Source: B4-G1 sp964393895 (GTDB taxonomy: Bacteria; Chloroflexota; Anaerolineae; B4-G1). Taken from it: a DNA stretch of 44,364 bases. How positions within the stretch are numbered: position 1 is the first letter of the stretch; every line of letters starts with the position of its first letter. The notes under the pieces were generated by a model, which worked only from the letters and a program-made list of their open reading frames with translations, had not been told where the DNA came from and ran no database searches. This document shows positions 16,164 to 24,595 of the stretch, piece by piece. Location: contig CAYMWP010000020.1 of assembly GCA_964393895.1 (NCBI GenBank), forward strand, positions 1 through 44,364, given 5' to 3'. Made by a program: the position numbers and the translations under genes.

Positions 16164-18212
16164 CTATGGACAGTGAACGGGCAGGAGCACAAAGCCATCG
16201 GCCCATTCCTCCGCCGGCAATCGTTCCCCCGTCGCCGGTTGCCATATCCCCAGCCGGACGGTGTACTCGCCAGGTGGTACGGGGTCAAAGTAGCGTACGT
16301 CCTGCATCGCTTCGCCGGGTTCCCAGAACCAGAAAGGATGCGTTCCCAACAAGGGATACCCGTCGGCTTGTGTCACCGCCGCGCCGTTTTGATCTAGCAG
16401 GTGGGCAAAGACGGTCACGTCGCTCTCTATGGGTGATTCGACTCGCCAATCCGCCGTTATCCGCGCCTGACCTTCTGCGCTGCAGGCGCACTCTGCCCGT
16501 AGCAAAGTTACCCGTTCGCCAAAGTGGGCCAGCGGTTCGCCGGGGGGCGCCGCGCTCGCGGAACCGGCTTGGGCCAGGTGGATGCGCTCCGGCTCGTACC
16601 GCGTCAGGTAGACGGCGCCAGATCGCCGGATGGCGGCTGCTATCTCCTTCCATCCGACCTCACGGCCAAAGAGCCGGTAGGTGTAGCCGGACGGATCGTC
16701 TGTCGCGGCGACGCCCAGGGAGACCGCCTCGGCCAGGCCAGAGCCGCCGGTGTTGACGGCGACAATTTCTGTGGCAGTGACGCGCATCGGCAGGGGGGTG
16801 ACGCCCTCGAACCCCAGGGGATACATGCGGCTGTGTGGCGTGATCCGCATCGGCAGGTTGACCAGTAGGACTGGGGCGACGCCTGACGGGGCGCTTGGGG
16901 GATTGGGGGTTGGGGATTGGGCCGCCTCGGCCGCATCCCAGATGCTTTCGCCCGCCATCTGGTAGAGGTGCACTCCATTGCGGACAAAGGTCGCTGCCGG
17001 CAACAGAGCCATTACTGTCAGCCCGACTATCGCCGCGCGCCATAGCATGGCTTGGGGGCGGCTCAGCCAATCTCCCACGGCCGCCGTCCACATCAGCGCC
17101 CCTCCAGCCGCCGTCATGTAGAGGAAGCGGGGAGCCAGCGCGAACCAATCTGCCTCCATTGAGAACGCCGGAGGCAGGGCAAAGAGCGCGAACCAGATCA
17201 CGCCCAATCCGAACGCGGTTCGATCCCGCTTTAGCCCGCTCCGCGCCAGCAGCGCCAGGGTCGGCAGGGCGACGAGCCACAGGCATAGCTCGGCATCGAG
17301 TCCCACCCACGTCGCCAGCTGTTGCGCCAGCGGCGCTACGGGGTAGATCAACCCCTGCACCAGGTAGGCCGCGTTCCAGTGGAGGTCGGAGGGATTGAGG
17401 CCGAACCCGGTGACCTCGGCTCCACGCATCGCGCGCCAGAGGGCAAGTGTAGCCAGGAACAGACCGGCGAAGGCCAGCGGCCACCACGAGTAGCGGCGTG
17501 ACCAGCGGCGCTGCAGCCAACCCAGTCCCTCGGTCAGTATGACCAGCGGCCCCACCAGCAACCCGGCCTCGTAGGTCAAAGGAGCCAGCCCGGCGAGCAA
17601 GAGGGCCAACCCGATCCACCGCCGGCTGCGTCCCTGGCGGCCCCGCTCGTAGGCCAGCACCGCGCCGGCCGCCATGGCGCTGACCAGTGGATTGTACACC
17701 GCGCCCGGCCAGGCGACGGCCTGGCGAGAGAAGGGAAAGAGGGCAAACAACGTCGTAGCCAGGCAAGCGTAGAGGGAACGGTGCGGGTGGGGTGGGGCGG
17801 GTGCCTCGAGATCGGATGATCCAGCCCCAGCTCTTCCAGGCCGGGGCGGTACGCTGTGAGGCGCTGATACCCAGGCCGCGGCCAACAGGCCGGCGAGCCA
17901 GGAGGCGGCAAAGTGGGCGAGCAGGTTGAGCAGGTGCAGTCCTGAAGGGTGCAGGCCGCCGGCGAGCGCGCCCCACCAGCGCCACAGGCTGTACCACAGA
18001 GGCCGGTAATAGCCGTAGGGGCTGGGGCCGGACCATAACTCGCGCCACGAGAGCGATTCTAACCAGGGGATCTGGACCAGATCGTCGGAGAATAGCGGGA
18101 GCGCAAGTGTGTCCCCGTACAACAGCCCGGTGAGCGCCAGCGCGATCAGGGCCGAGGCGATGGCGGGGGAGCGCGCGTGCTCAACCCATCCCGGTCTCGT
18201 GTTTTCTGCCAT
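16164..18212 (-). CDS. Large GT-C-like membrane protein with periplasmic C-terminal domain
   Basis: A 682-aa protein. About ten to eleven hydrophobic helices occupy residues 15-440. The first loop carries LFSDDLVQIPWL, then YYRPLWYSLWRWWG; this DD plus aromatic pattern resembles PMT/TMTC-type GT-C proteins. The last 240 residues are soluble, Gly/Pro-rich and beta-like, probably outside the membrane. A heptamer repeat (16893-16920) codes for a Pro-rich linker (PTPNPPSAPSG) between the membrane part and this domain. The ATG follows the stop of the upstream hydroxylase gene directly (TGAATG). A role in cell-envelope glycosylation is inferred from topology only. Confidence 0.72.
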   Translation of the reverse strand: MAENTRPGWVEHARSPAIASALIALALTGLLYGDTLALPLFSDDLVQIPWLESLSWRELWSGPSPYGYYRPLWYSLWRWWGALAGGLHPSGLHLLNLLAHFAASWLAGLLAAAWVSAPHSVPPRPGRAGAGSSDLEAPAPPHPHRSLYACLATTLFALFPFSRQAVAWPGAVYNPLVSAMAAGAVLAYERGRQGRSRRWIGLALLLAGLAPLTYEAGLLVGPLVILTEGLGWLQRRWSRRYSWWPLAFAGLFLATLALWRAMRGAEVTGFGLNPSDLHWNAAYLVQGLIYPVAPLAQQLATWVGLDAELCLWLVALPTLALLARSGLKRDRTAFGLGVIWFALFALPPAFSMEADWFALAPRFLYMTAAGGALMWTAAVGDWLSRPQAMLWRAAIVGLTVMALLPAATFVRNGVHLYQMAGESIWDAAEAAQSPTPNPPSAPSGVAPVLLVNLPMRITPHSRMYPLGFEGVTPLPMRVTATEIVAVNTGGSGLAEAVSLGVAATDDPSGYTYRLFGREVGWKEIAAAIRRSGAVYLTRYEPERIHLAQAGSASAAPPGEPLAHFGERVTLLRAECACSAEGQARITADWRVESPIESDVTVFAHLLDQNGAAVTQADGYPLLGTHPFWFWEPGEAMQDVRYFDPVPPGEYTVRLGIWQPATGERLPAEEWADGFVLLPVHCP
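16893..16920. repeat. Heptanucleotide repeat encoding a Pro-rich linker
   Basis: Four 7-bp units in register, core GGATTGG (GCTTGGG, GGATTGG, GGGTTGG, GGATTGG). It lies in frame at the join of two domains of the - strand membrane protein. Confidence 0.72.
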
Positions 18213-20447
18213 TCACCTGGTCGCCGGGTTGCCCAGACCTTTCAGCACTCGCTCCGGCGTCAACGGCAGTTCGTCGAACCATATCCCGGTGGCGTCGTGG
18301 ATGGCGGCGACCAGCGCCGGGGCCAGTGGGACGAAGGGCATTTCGGCCATGCCTCGCGCTCCCCACGGGCCGCGCGGGTCAGGTTGCTCTACAATGACGG
18401 ATTCGACCTGTTTGGGCGTGTCGGCGATGGTGGGGATCAGGTAGGTGCTGAGGTTGGGCGTCATCACGCGACCTTGCTCGACGATAAAGTTCTCGCACGT
18501 GGCCCACCCCACCGCTTGCACTATGGCGCCCTCGATTTGCCCGACGACGTTTTGCGGGTTGATGGCCTGGCCCACGTCGTCGGCGCAGACGACGCGCACT
18601 ATGTTCAGCTCGCCGGTCTCGGGGTCTACTTCCGCCTCGACCGCCTGGGCGACGTAGCCGTAGGCAAAGTTGGGAACGCCGTATCCGGTTTCCGGGTCTA
18701 AAGGGGTGGTTGGGGGGGCCAGGTAAGTGTGCTCGGCGACGGCTGGTCGCTCTTTGTTCTCCCACCTCTCCAGGGCGGCGGCGGCTGCTCCCTCGATGGC
18801 GTTGCCGGCCATAAAAGTCATCCGCGAGGCGGAGACAGAGCCAGAACTGCCGGGGCTGGTGGCGGTGTCTGAGGCGACCAGTTTCACGCGCTCCGGCGGC
18901 AGGTTCAGCGCCTGGGCTGCCATTTGATTGATGGCGGTGTGGGCGCCTTGTCCCACTTCGGCGCTGCCGATGTAGACTATGGCTCTCTCGATCTCTGTCT
19001 GTCCTCGTAATTCTATTTTTGCCCAACAGTTCTCCTGATAGCCGAAGGAGAAGCCAATGTTCTTGAGGGCGACGGCAATGCCGATGCCTCGACCGGGGGG
19101 CCTTTCGGGTTTTCTGAAACCAGAGGTGCCTTGCGGTTGCCAACCGGCGGCGCGGGCGCATTTCTCTGTGACTTTTACCAGGCTCATGCCCCCGGGCAAG
19201 GGGGTACCCATGGCGGTCAGGCTGGTTTCTCGCAGTAGGTTCTTGACCCGTAGTTCCACCGGGTCCATCGCCAGCGCCTCGGCCAACTTGTTCATCTGCA
19301 TCTCGGCGGCAAAGATGGCCTGAGGCGCGCCAAAGCCCCGAAAGGCTCCGCTGGGCGGGTTGTTGGTGTAAACTCCGTCCGCGTCCACTTTGACGTTGGG
19401 AATTTCGTAGGGGCCGGTACATGTCACAGTGGCGTTGCCGAGGACTTTGTTGGTGGTATAGCAATAGGCTCCCCCGTCGGCCACTATGCGCGCCTCGGCC
19501 GCTACCAGTTTCCCCTCGTGGGTCGCGCCCAACTTGCAGTGGAGCCACATAGGGTGACGCTTGCAGTGGCCCAGGATGGATTCCTGCCGGCTCCAGACGA
19601 TCTTGACCGGGCGTTGGAGTTTCCACGCCGCCAGCGCCAGCACGATTTGCACCGACATGTCCTCTCGGCCTCCAAAGGCCCCTCCGATGGCCGGGTAGAT
19701 CACGCGCACCTGTTCTGGCTGTAGGCCCAGCGCGTGGGCGATCTCCTGTTGATCCTCCCACGTCCATTGCCCCGCCGTCACGACCGTAACCCGTCCCTCT
19801 TCGTCTACGTAGGCCAGGCCCGCCTCTGGCTGGAGGTAGGCGTGCTCTTGCGCCGGTGTGTGGTATTCTCCCTCGACGATCACGTCCGCAGCGGCCCAGC
19901 CGGCCGCCATGTCTCCCTTGCGGATCTGGTGGTGGCAGATGCGGTTGCCTGCCATATCGTTGAGTTCGGGGTGAAACTCGCTGGGTGCGCGGTGAGGGTG
20001 TAGTTGCGGCGCATCTGGCTTCAATGCCTCGAAGGGGTCAAAGAGCGCGGGCAGCTCCTCGTACTCGACGTGGATCAGGCGGCGGGCCTGGTCGGCGGCT
20101 CGCTCGTTTTCGGCCACGACCAGCGCCACCTGGTCGCCGATAAAGCGCACCACGTCGCTACCGGGTTTGGAGGAGCCGGGACCGCAGAGAACGGGCTGGT
20201 CGGGTGTTTGCAGGCCGTACTCGTTGACCGGCACGTCCGGGGCGGTAAAGATGGCGACGACCCCCGGCGCGGTTTCGGCCTTTGTGATATCAATCTGTAA
20301 GACGCGAGCGTGAGGTCGTCCGGCAAAGAGGATTTTGGCGTGGAGTGCTTCCGGCATAGCCAAGTCCGCCGGGTATTTCGCCTCTCCGGTGACTTTGGCG
20401 CGAGCGTCCACACGGGTGATGGATTCACCAACTGTTTTCGAGGACAT
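18213..20447 (-). CDS. Xanthine dehydrogenase family molybdopterin-binding subunit
   Basis: A 744-aa large subunit of the xanthine oxidase family. It starts MSSKTVGESITRVDARAKVTG, the usual first strand of the a/b hammerhead domain. Moco-binding motifs include GGAFGGREDMS, AFRGFGAPQA and GSAEVGQGAHTA. The position of the catalytic Glu near the C-terminus is filled by GARGMAEMP. These enzymes hydroxylate purines, aldehydes or N-heterocycles using a molybdenum centre. The partner 2Fe-2S and FAD subunits are not in the window, which is unusual. The substrate is unknown. ATG 20447 has AAAGGAA upstream and a consensus-like promoter; the longer frame to 20582 would start upstream of that promoter. 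Confidence 0.9.
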   Translation of the reverse strand: MSSKTVGESITRVDARAKVTGEAKYPADLAMPEALHAKILFAGRPHARVLQIDITKAETAPGVVAIFTAPDVPVNEYGLQTPDQPVLCGPGSSKPGSDVVRFIGDQVALVVAENERAADQARRLIHVEYEELPALFDPFEALKPDAPQLHPHRAPSEFHPELNDMAGNRICHHQIRKGDMAAGWAAADVIVEGEYHTPAQEHAYLQPEAGLAYVDEEGRVTVVTAGQWTWEDQQEIAHALGLQPEQVRVIYPAIGGAFGGREDMSVQIVLALAAWKLQRPVKIVWSRQESILGHCKRHPMWLHCKLGATHEGKLVAAEARIVADGGAYCYTTNKVLGNATVTCTGPYEIPNVKVDADGVYTNNPPSGAFRGFGAPQAIFAAEMQMNKLAEALAMDPVELRVKNLLRETSLTAMGTPLPGGMSLVKVTEKCARAAGWQPQGTSGFRKPERPPGRGIGIAVALKNIGFSFGYQENCWAKIELRGQTEIERAIVYIGSAEVGQGAHTAINQMAAQALNLPPERVKLVASDTATSPGSSGSVSASRMTFMAGNAIEGAAAAALERWENKERPAVAEHTYLAPPTTPLDPETGYGVPNFAYGYVAQAVEAEVDPETGELNIVRVVCADDVGQAINPQNVVGQIEGAIVQAVGWATCENFIVEQGRVMTPNLSTYLIPTIADTPKQVESVIVEQPDPRGPWGARGMAEMPFVPLAPALVAAIHDATGIWFDELPLTPERVLKGLGNPATR

Positions 20448-20493
20448 GTTCGTATTCCTTTTGCTGATTTTGTCGTTGGGTGCCGTTGAGGAA

Positions 20494-20522
20494 AGTATAC
20501 CTCTGACAGTCGAATGGCGCAA
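20494..20522 (-). promoter_or_regulatory. Promoter of the molybdopterin-subunit operon
   Basis: On the - strand TTGCGC, 17 nt, TATACT. It gives a leader of about 40 nt to the ATG at 20447. Confidence 0.7.
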
Positions 20523-20642
20523 GCCCGGATTGTTCGTTAGCGGCCTGTCGTGCTTGTTAACCAAATCGTAACTACATCGCAACTCCTGTCAGTTCCCTTT
20601 ATGGTATGCTGTTGTTGGTGTTCTGGGGGAGAGCATACATCT

Positions 20643-20670
20643 TGTTCTCCCGGCTTTACTCGTGTACAAT
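20643..20670 (+). promoter_or_regulatory. Promoter of the two-GAF kinase gene
   Basis: TTGTTC, 16 nt, TACAAT. Divergent from the molybdopterin-subunit promoter; it excludes the open-frame start at 20662 because that lies inside the promoter. Confidence 0.55.
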
Positions 20671-20709
20671 GAGTATGGTCGAATAGAGCCTGACGAGGCT
20701 GGATTGGAG

Positions 20710-22530
20710 ATGGAAATCGCGATGAGTGAAGCCACGGCTGCAACGGTTGGGAGCACGACCTCGACTCTTTTAGAGAGTATGCGCGCGGTGCAAAGTGCGC
20801 TGGAACGCCCTTCTGGGATTCCTACCGAGCAACTGGTCGCCCGGCTCCAGGAGTGGCAGCAATTGGTGGCAGAACTGGCCGGAGGGTCAGCAGAGGGGGC
20901 GGAGGTGGCTACCCTCTATGAGATCATCACGGTTTTGAACTCGTCGCTTGACCTGACAGAGACTTTGAGTTTGGTGATGGATTCGCTCATCCACCTCACG
21001 GGCGCTGAGCGGGGTTGCCTGATGTTGTTGGATGAGAATGACAACCTGGAAATACGAGCGGCTCAGAGTTTCGACCGGGAGAGCGTTGACGCTTCCGACC
21101 TGGAGGTTAGCCAGACGGTAGTGCGCGAGGCGGTGGATGGGGGGCAGCCTGTGTTGACCACCAACGCGCAGCGTGACCCCCGCTTTTCAGGTCAAGAGAG
21201 CGTCATCGGCTATAATCTCCGTTCCATTGTCTGCGTGCCACTGCGCGTCCGGGATTGGGTGATCGGCGCTCTATATCTGGACAACCGGATTCGAGAGGAC
21301 GTTTTCTCCAAGTCAGATTTGCCTTTGCTGACGGCGTTTGCCAGCCAGGCTGCCATCGCTATCGAAAACGCCCGTCTGTACACGATGACCGACCAGGCGC
21401 TGGCCGCTCGAGTGGAAGAGCTTACGACTTTGCAGCACATTGACCAGGAACTGAACGCCAGCCTGGACCTGGGACGGGTATTAGACCTGGCGCTTTCCTG
21501 GGCCTTGCAGGCTACGCGGGCGGACGCGGGAACTTTGTGCATCCTGGATGACGAGGGTAAGGTAAGCGTGGTCTCCCGGTCAGACAACAGCGAGCTGGCC
21601 GAACCGGAACCTGACATGTTGCAGCGGGTAATGGGCAGCCGGGAACCGATTTTGGTCGGGCCTGCGCGGATGCTGGTTCCCATTCAATGCGAGGATAGGA
21701 CGGTGGGGCTGTTGGATCTGCGCAGGGATAATGATGCTTCGTTCCATTCAGATCGTGTGCAGTTTGCCGGCCAGTTGGCGGGCCACGCTGCTATGGCTAT
21801 CGAGAATGCGCGATTGTACGAGCAAGTCCAGCAGGCCAACCAGGCCAAGACAGAGTTCGTCTCCCTCGTCGCTCACGAGCTGCGCACGCCGATGACATCC
21901 ATCCGGGGCTATGCCGAGATGTTGCTCAAGGGGATGTTCGGCGAACTGACCCCTCAACAAAGGCAATTTATCCAGATCATCGGCAGTAACGTGCGGCGCA
22001 TGCAAATCCAGGTCTCCGACTTGCAAGATGTCTCTCGCATTGAGACTGGGAACCTGAAACTAGAGATACGGCCGACGAATCTGCAAGACGCGCTGGCAGA
22101 GGCCCTGCAATCTACTCAGGGGCAGGTCGAGGCCCGGTCGCAGGAGTTGACGGTAAAAGTGCCGGAAGGTCTGTCGCTGGTACAAGCCGATCCCGCGCGG
22201 CTGACGCAAATACTGATCAATCTGCTCAGCAACGCTTACAAATACACCCCCGAGGGGGGCAGCATCGAGGTGAGCGCGCGGCAGCAGGATGGGTACGTGA
22301 GTTGTGCCGTCTCTGATACTGGCATTGGCATGGCGCCAAAAGATCTAGCCAAGCTATTCACCAAATTCTTCCGCTCAGAGGACCCGGCCGTGCGGGATAT
22401 GCCGGGCACGGGACTGGGACTGTGCATCACCAAGAGCCTGGTGGAGCTCCAGGGCGGCGAGATGGAGGTGGAGAGCCGGCTTGGGGAGGGGACGACCTTC
22501 ACGTTCACGATGCCGGTGGCCGACGTGTAG
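20710..22530 (+). CDS. Soluble histidine kinase with two GAF domains
   Basis: A 606-aa kinase without membrane segments. A short helical N-terminus is followed by GAF1 (about residues 65-225, with RGCLMLLD, CVPLRVRDWVIGALYLDN and AIAIENARLY) and GAF2 (about 240-370, with the repeated AMAIENARLY). HisKA has the acceptor His near 389 (VAHELRTPMTS). HATPase follows (LLSNAYKYTPEGG, DTGIGMAP, GTGLGLCITKSLVELQGG). Such kinases sense small molecules, oxygen or redox state. The start is uncertain between ATG 20710 and ATG 20722; neither has a strong Shine-Dalgarno. A terminator follows closely. No cognate regulator adjoins it; the nearest is the OmpR-type gene at 24661. Confidence 0.92.
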   Translation: MEIAMSEATAATVGSTTSTLLESMRAVQSALERPSGIPTEQLVARLQEWQQLVAELAGGSAEGAEVATLYEIITVLNSSLDLTETLSLVMDSLIHLTGAERGCLMLLDENDNLEIRAAQSFDRESVDASDLEVSQTVVREAVDGGQPVLTTNAQRDPRFSGQESVIGYNLRSIVCVPLRVRDWVIGALYLDNRIREDVFSKSDLPLLTAFASQAAIAIENARLYTMTDQALAARVEELTTLQHIDQELNASLDLGRVLDLALSWALQATRADAGTLCILDDEGKVSVVSRSDNSELAEPEPDMLQRVMGSREPILVGPARMLVPIQCEDRTVGLLDLRRDNDASFHSDRVQFAGQLAGHAAMAIENARLYEQVQQANQAKTEFVSLVAHELRTPMTSIRGYAEMLLKGMFGELTPQQRQFIQIIGSNVRRMQIQVSDLQDVSRIETGNLKLEIRPTNLQDALAEALQSTQGQVEARSQELTVKVPEGLSLVQADPARLTQILINLLSNAYKYTPEGGSIEVSARQQDGYVSCAVSDTGIGMAPKDLAKLFTKFFRSEDPAVRDMPGTGLGLCITKSLVELQGGEMEVESRLGEGTTFTFTMPVADV

Positions 22531-22557
22531 CGGTGTCGAGATGGTGTTGAGATGGAT

Positions 22558-22588
22558 GGGCTGCGGACGGTGATTCGCGCCCTTTTTT
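22558..22588 (+). terminator. Rho-independent terminator of the two-GAF kinase gene
   Basis: GGGCTGCG pairs with CGCGCCC with one bulged T, followed by six T. It lies 28 nt after the stop codon. Confidence 0.62.
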
Positions 22589-22604
22589 GTTGGCTGCTAA
22601 GCCC

Positions 22605-22683
22605 AATACGGTTCAGTTAACAGAGAAGAAACCAGGTTTTTCGGAAAAAACCTGGTTTATGGCGGCCTCAACTAGACCGTATT
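22605..22683. repeat. MITE-like element with perfect central hairpin
   Basis: Terminal inverted repeats AATACGGT (22605-22612) and ACCGTATT (22676-22683) flank a perfect 13-bp hairpin, AAACCAGGTTTTT-cgg-AAAAACCTGGTTT (22629-22658). The hairpin arm is the same word seen in the repeats at 4474 and 9507. Confidence 0.75.
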
Positions 22684-22698
22684 ACTGCTAGGCCTACA

Positions 22699-22851
22699 TT
22701 TCGCACTCTCTCGTGCGGGCGGGGTTCGTAGTCGGCCACGGACGGATACCGTGTATCCGCGCGCAGCGGAGTGGCGTCCGACGGCACTTCACTTCGTTCC
22801 GGACGGATGTCTGCATCCGCGCTTACTACGAACATTTGCTAAAGTGCGAAA
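22699..22851. repeat. Composite repeat copy A, module 1
   Basis: Bounded by TTTCGCACT (22699-22707) and AGTGCGAAA (22843-22851), with an inner pair GTTCGTAGT and ACTACGAAC and two small stem-loops, GGATAC-cgt-GTATCC and GGATG-tctg-CATCC. A copy in the same orientation lies at 40768-40933. Open frames within it are not genes. Confidence 0.88.
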
Positions 22852-22860
22852 AACAGGCCA

Positions 22861-23035
22861 AGTGCAGACTGCCGTAAATTCGTGCCGAGTTTTTCACACT
22901 CACACCGGCCTAAAGAGCCGGTGTGAGGGCACTTTTCGGCCAATTTGTGGGCCTAGCGCCGCCTCTTCTATGGCTGAGAATCAGCCCGCGGTGCGGGCCG
23001 GCGCAAAGCGGAACGAATTTATGCATCGCTGCACT
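22861..23035. repeat. Composite repeat copy A, module 2
   Basis: Bounded by AGTGCAG (22861-22867) and CTGCACT (23029-23035), with an inner pair AAATTCGTGCCG and CGGAACGAATTT. Near the left end is a strong hairpin, CTCACACCGGC-ctaaaga-GCCGGTGTGAG. The copy at 40942-41115 is the reverse complement of this one with only a few differences, although module 1 is direct in both places. This and module 1 fill most of the gene-free stretch 22531-23071. Confidence 0.88.
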
Positions 23036-23071
23036 AAGCGATTCCGTCCAGCGTGACCGCCACGCTAATCC

Positions 23072-24202
23072 TTACCCTGCGCACTCGATCAACTCGCGCG
23101 GAGTGGCGGTCAACAGTTCGTACCCGTCCGGGCGCACGACGATGGTATCCTCCAGCTTGACCATCATTCCGTGGGCGGGTGCGCTGACCTCGATCTCAAT
23201 GGCAAGCACCGTTCCCGCCTGGAGACGTGCCTCGACGCGCGGCCAGAGCACGGGCGGCTCGTCTATTTCCAGCCCAATGCCGTGACCGACAAAGCCGGGC
23301 AGTACCAGGCTGCCTGGGGCAAAGTAGGGTGGGGCGCCTGGCGCGACGATCGCTTCAGCCACCGGGTAGAGATCGGCCACGGGGGTGCCAGGGCGCAGGG
23401 CCTCGAGCACACCCTCTTCTGCCGCGCGGGCCACGCCAAAGAGTGCCTGTTGTTCATCCGTGGCTCGCCCCACGACAAAGGTGCGGGATTCGTCGCCGGT
23501 GTAGCCCTCGTAGGTCGAACCGATGTCCACGACTACTAGGTCGCCCGGCTCCATCACCCGGCGAGAGGGGCCGTACGGCATAGCGGGCCCTAGCCCTGTG
23601 CCCGTCACCACTAGTCCGTGCCCGCCGCGTACGGTCAGGTTTTCTCCACTTGCCAGCAGCACTCCGGCTCCGCGCGCCCCGGGGTGGCGCAGTGGCTGGA
23701 ACCCCTCGTGGCCGGCCCGCCGCAGCGCCGCTTCTACCTCGGCCGCCAGGGCTAATTCGCTCACCCCCGGCGCGATCGTTCGACGGGCGGCCTCGTGTCC
23801 GGCGTCGGCCACGGCTGCGGCGTGGCGCGTGGCAGTGATCTCGCCGCCGTCTTTGATCGTGCGTTGAGCTAACACCAGCGGGGAGATGTCGGCCAGTGAC
23901 CAGGTGGGGAAGGTCTCTTGCAATCGCTGGAATAGCTGCGCAGAGATCAGGTCAAGCTCGCTGCCCAGCACGCCCCCCGTCAGCCCCAGTTCGTCCATAA
24001 CCTCGGCGATGTCGGAAAACCCATTCATCGGTTCCACGCGAGCAACGGTTGCTTCTTGCTGGGCGTGCTCGAGGCCTCGTCGCACGAGAAGGGCCGCGCT
24101 GTCTGGGGAGACGAGCAAGGCCGCCGGACGCACTGTTCCAGCGTAATAGAGTATATCGCGGTGATGGAGTAAGAGGGCTGCGTCCAATCCTGCGGCAGCC
24201 AT
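23072..24202 (-). CDS. M24 family metallopeptidase (Xaa-Pro aminopeptidase-like)
   Basis: A 376-aa protein with an N-terminal creatinase-like domain (1-130) and a pita-bread catalytic domain. The five metal ligands are recognisable as Asp in VVDIGSTYEGY, Asp in TGDESRTF, His in GFVGHGIGLEIDE, Glu in AIEIEVSA and Glu in VKLEDTIVV. The family removes N-terminal residues before Pro. The annotated ATG 24202 has no Shine-Dalgarno. The frame stays open upstream and encodes NHRLTELGAR, which looks like the family N-terminus, and a strong AGGAGGAG lies at 24247-24240. The true start may be a rare ATA (24238), ATC (24235) or CTG (24223). It follows the ThiS-like gene, with a hairpin between. Confidence 0.9.
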   Translation of the reverse strand: MAAAGLDAALLLHHRDILYYAGTVRPAALLVSPDSAALLVRRGLEHAQQEATVARVEPMNGFSDIAEVMDELGLTGGVLGSELDLISAQLFQRLQETFPTWSLADISPLVLAQRTIKDGGEITATRHAAAVADAGHEAARRTIAPGVSELALAAEVEAALRRAGHEGFQPLRHPGARGAGVLLASGENLTVRGGHGLVVTGTGLGPAMPYGPSRRVMEPGDLVVVDIGSTYEGYTGDESRTFVVGRATDEQQALFGVARAAEEGVLEALRPGTPVADLYPVAEAIVAPGAPPYFAPGSLVLPGFVGHGIGLEIDEPPVLWPRVEARLQAGTVLAIEIEVSAPAHGMMVKLEDTIVVRPDGYELLTATPRELIECAG

Positions 24203-24239
24203 ACGAGCGCCTAGTTCGGTCAGTCTGTGGTTGATTATG

Positions 24240-24266
24240 CTCCTCCTCCCCAGAGTTTGTCTGGGG
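24240..24266 (-). promoter_or_regulatory. Intercistronic hairpin plus strong ribosome binding site
   Basis: On the - strand CCCCAGA-caaac-TCTGGGG (24266-24248) is followed at once by AGGAGGAG (24247-24240). The hairpin could protect the 3' end of the ThiS-like message or modulate initiation of the M24 gene. The Shine-Dalgarno points to a start codon near 24235-24238 where no ATG, GTG or TTG exists. Confidence 0.6.
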
Positions 24267-24271
24267 GCCGG

Positions 24272-24472
24272 CTACCCCCCGGCGATGAGATGTATCACCC
24301 ATACGTCCGCGCCATCGGGGATGGTGCGGGTGGAATACTCCTCGCGGGGAATCACCTCGCCGTTGATCTTGACGATGATGTGGGCAAAAGTGTAGCGGAA
24401 GCGCTCCAATAGGCCGGAGATAGTCAGCCCTTCCTCCCATTCGATCTCGTCGCGGTTGTTGACGCGGATCAT
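24272..24472 (-). CDS. ThiS/MoaD-like ubiquitin-fold sulfur carrier
   Basis: A 66-aa protein ending in Gly-Gly (IHLIAGG), the tail that is adenylated and thiocarboxylated in ThiS, MoaD and related carriers. The strand pattern MIRVNNRDEIEWEEGLTI, then VKINGEVIPREEY and GADVWVIHLIAGG, is that of a ThiS beta-grasp protein. Such carriers deliver sulfur for thiamine, Moco, tRNA or amino-acid biosynthesis. No thiG, thiF or moaE lies next to it, so the pathway cannot be fixed. A promoter lies directly upstream, and the M24 gene is downstream in the same transcript. Confidence 0.87.
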   Translation of the reverse strand: MIRVNNRDEIEWEEGLTISGLLERFRYTFAHIIVKINGEVIPREEYSTRTIPDGADVWVIHLIAGG

Positions 24473-24483
24473 TGTAGGGCGTT

Positions 24484-24512
24484 ATTTTATCACATTTGAA
24501 TGGAAACCCCAA
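24484..24512 (-). promoter_or_regulatory. Promoter of the ThiS-like/M24 operon
   Basis: On the - strand TTGGGG, 17 nt, TAAAAT preceded by TGA, an extended -10. The leader would be very short, about 5 nt. Confidence 0.5.
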
Positions 24513-24595
24513 GTGCAATCGGTTCTCTTGCCGCCGCGAGCGGCGGCGCGAATTCGCTCATTTCTCAATTCGTTGTGGCATCGTCAAAGCATTAC

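Noticed and set aside
16660..18048. 462-codon - strand frame overlapping the membrane protein
   Set aside because: Arg/Pro/Gly-rich shadow of a GC-rich gene; the chosen frame has clear transmembrane helices.
18379..19767. 462-codon - strand frame overlapping the molybdopterin subunit
   Set aside because: Shadow frame; the chosen frame carries all family motifs.
22751..23285. Short + frames in the composite repeat
   Set aside because: They follow the repeat, not a gene: the matching frames in copy B are broken or reversed.
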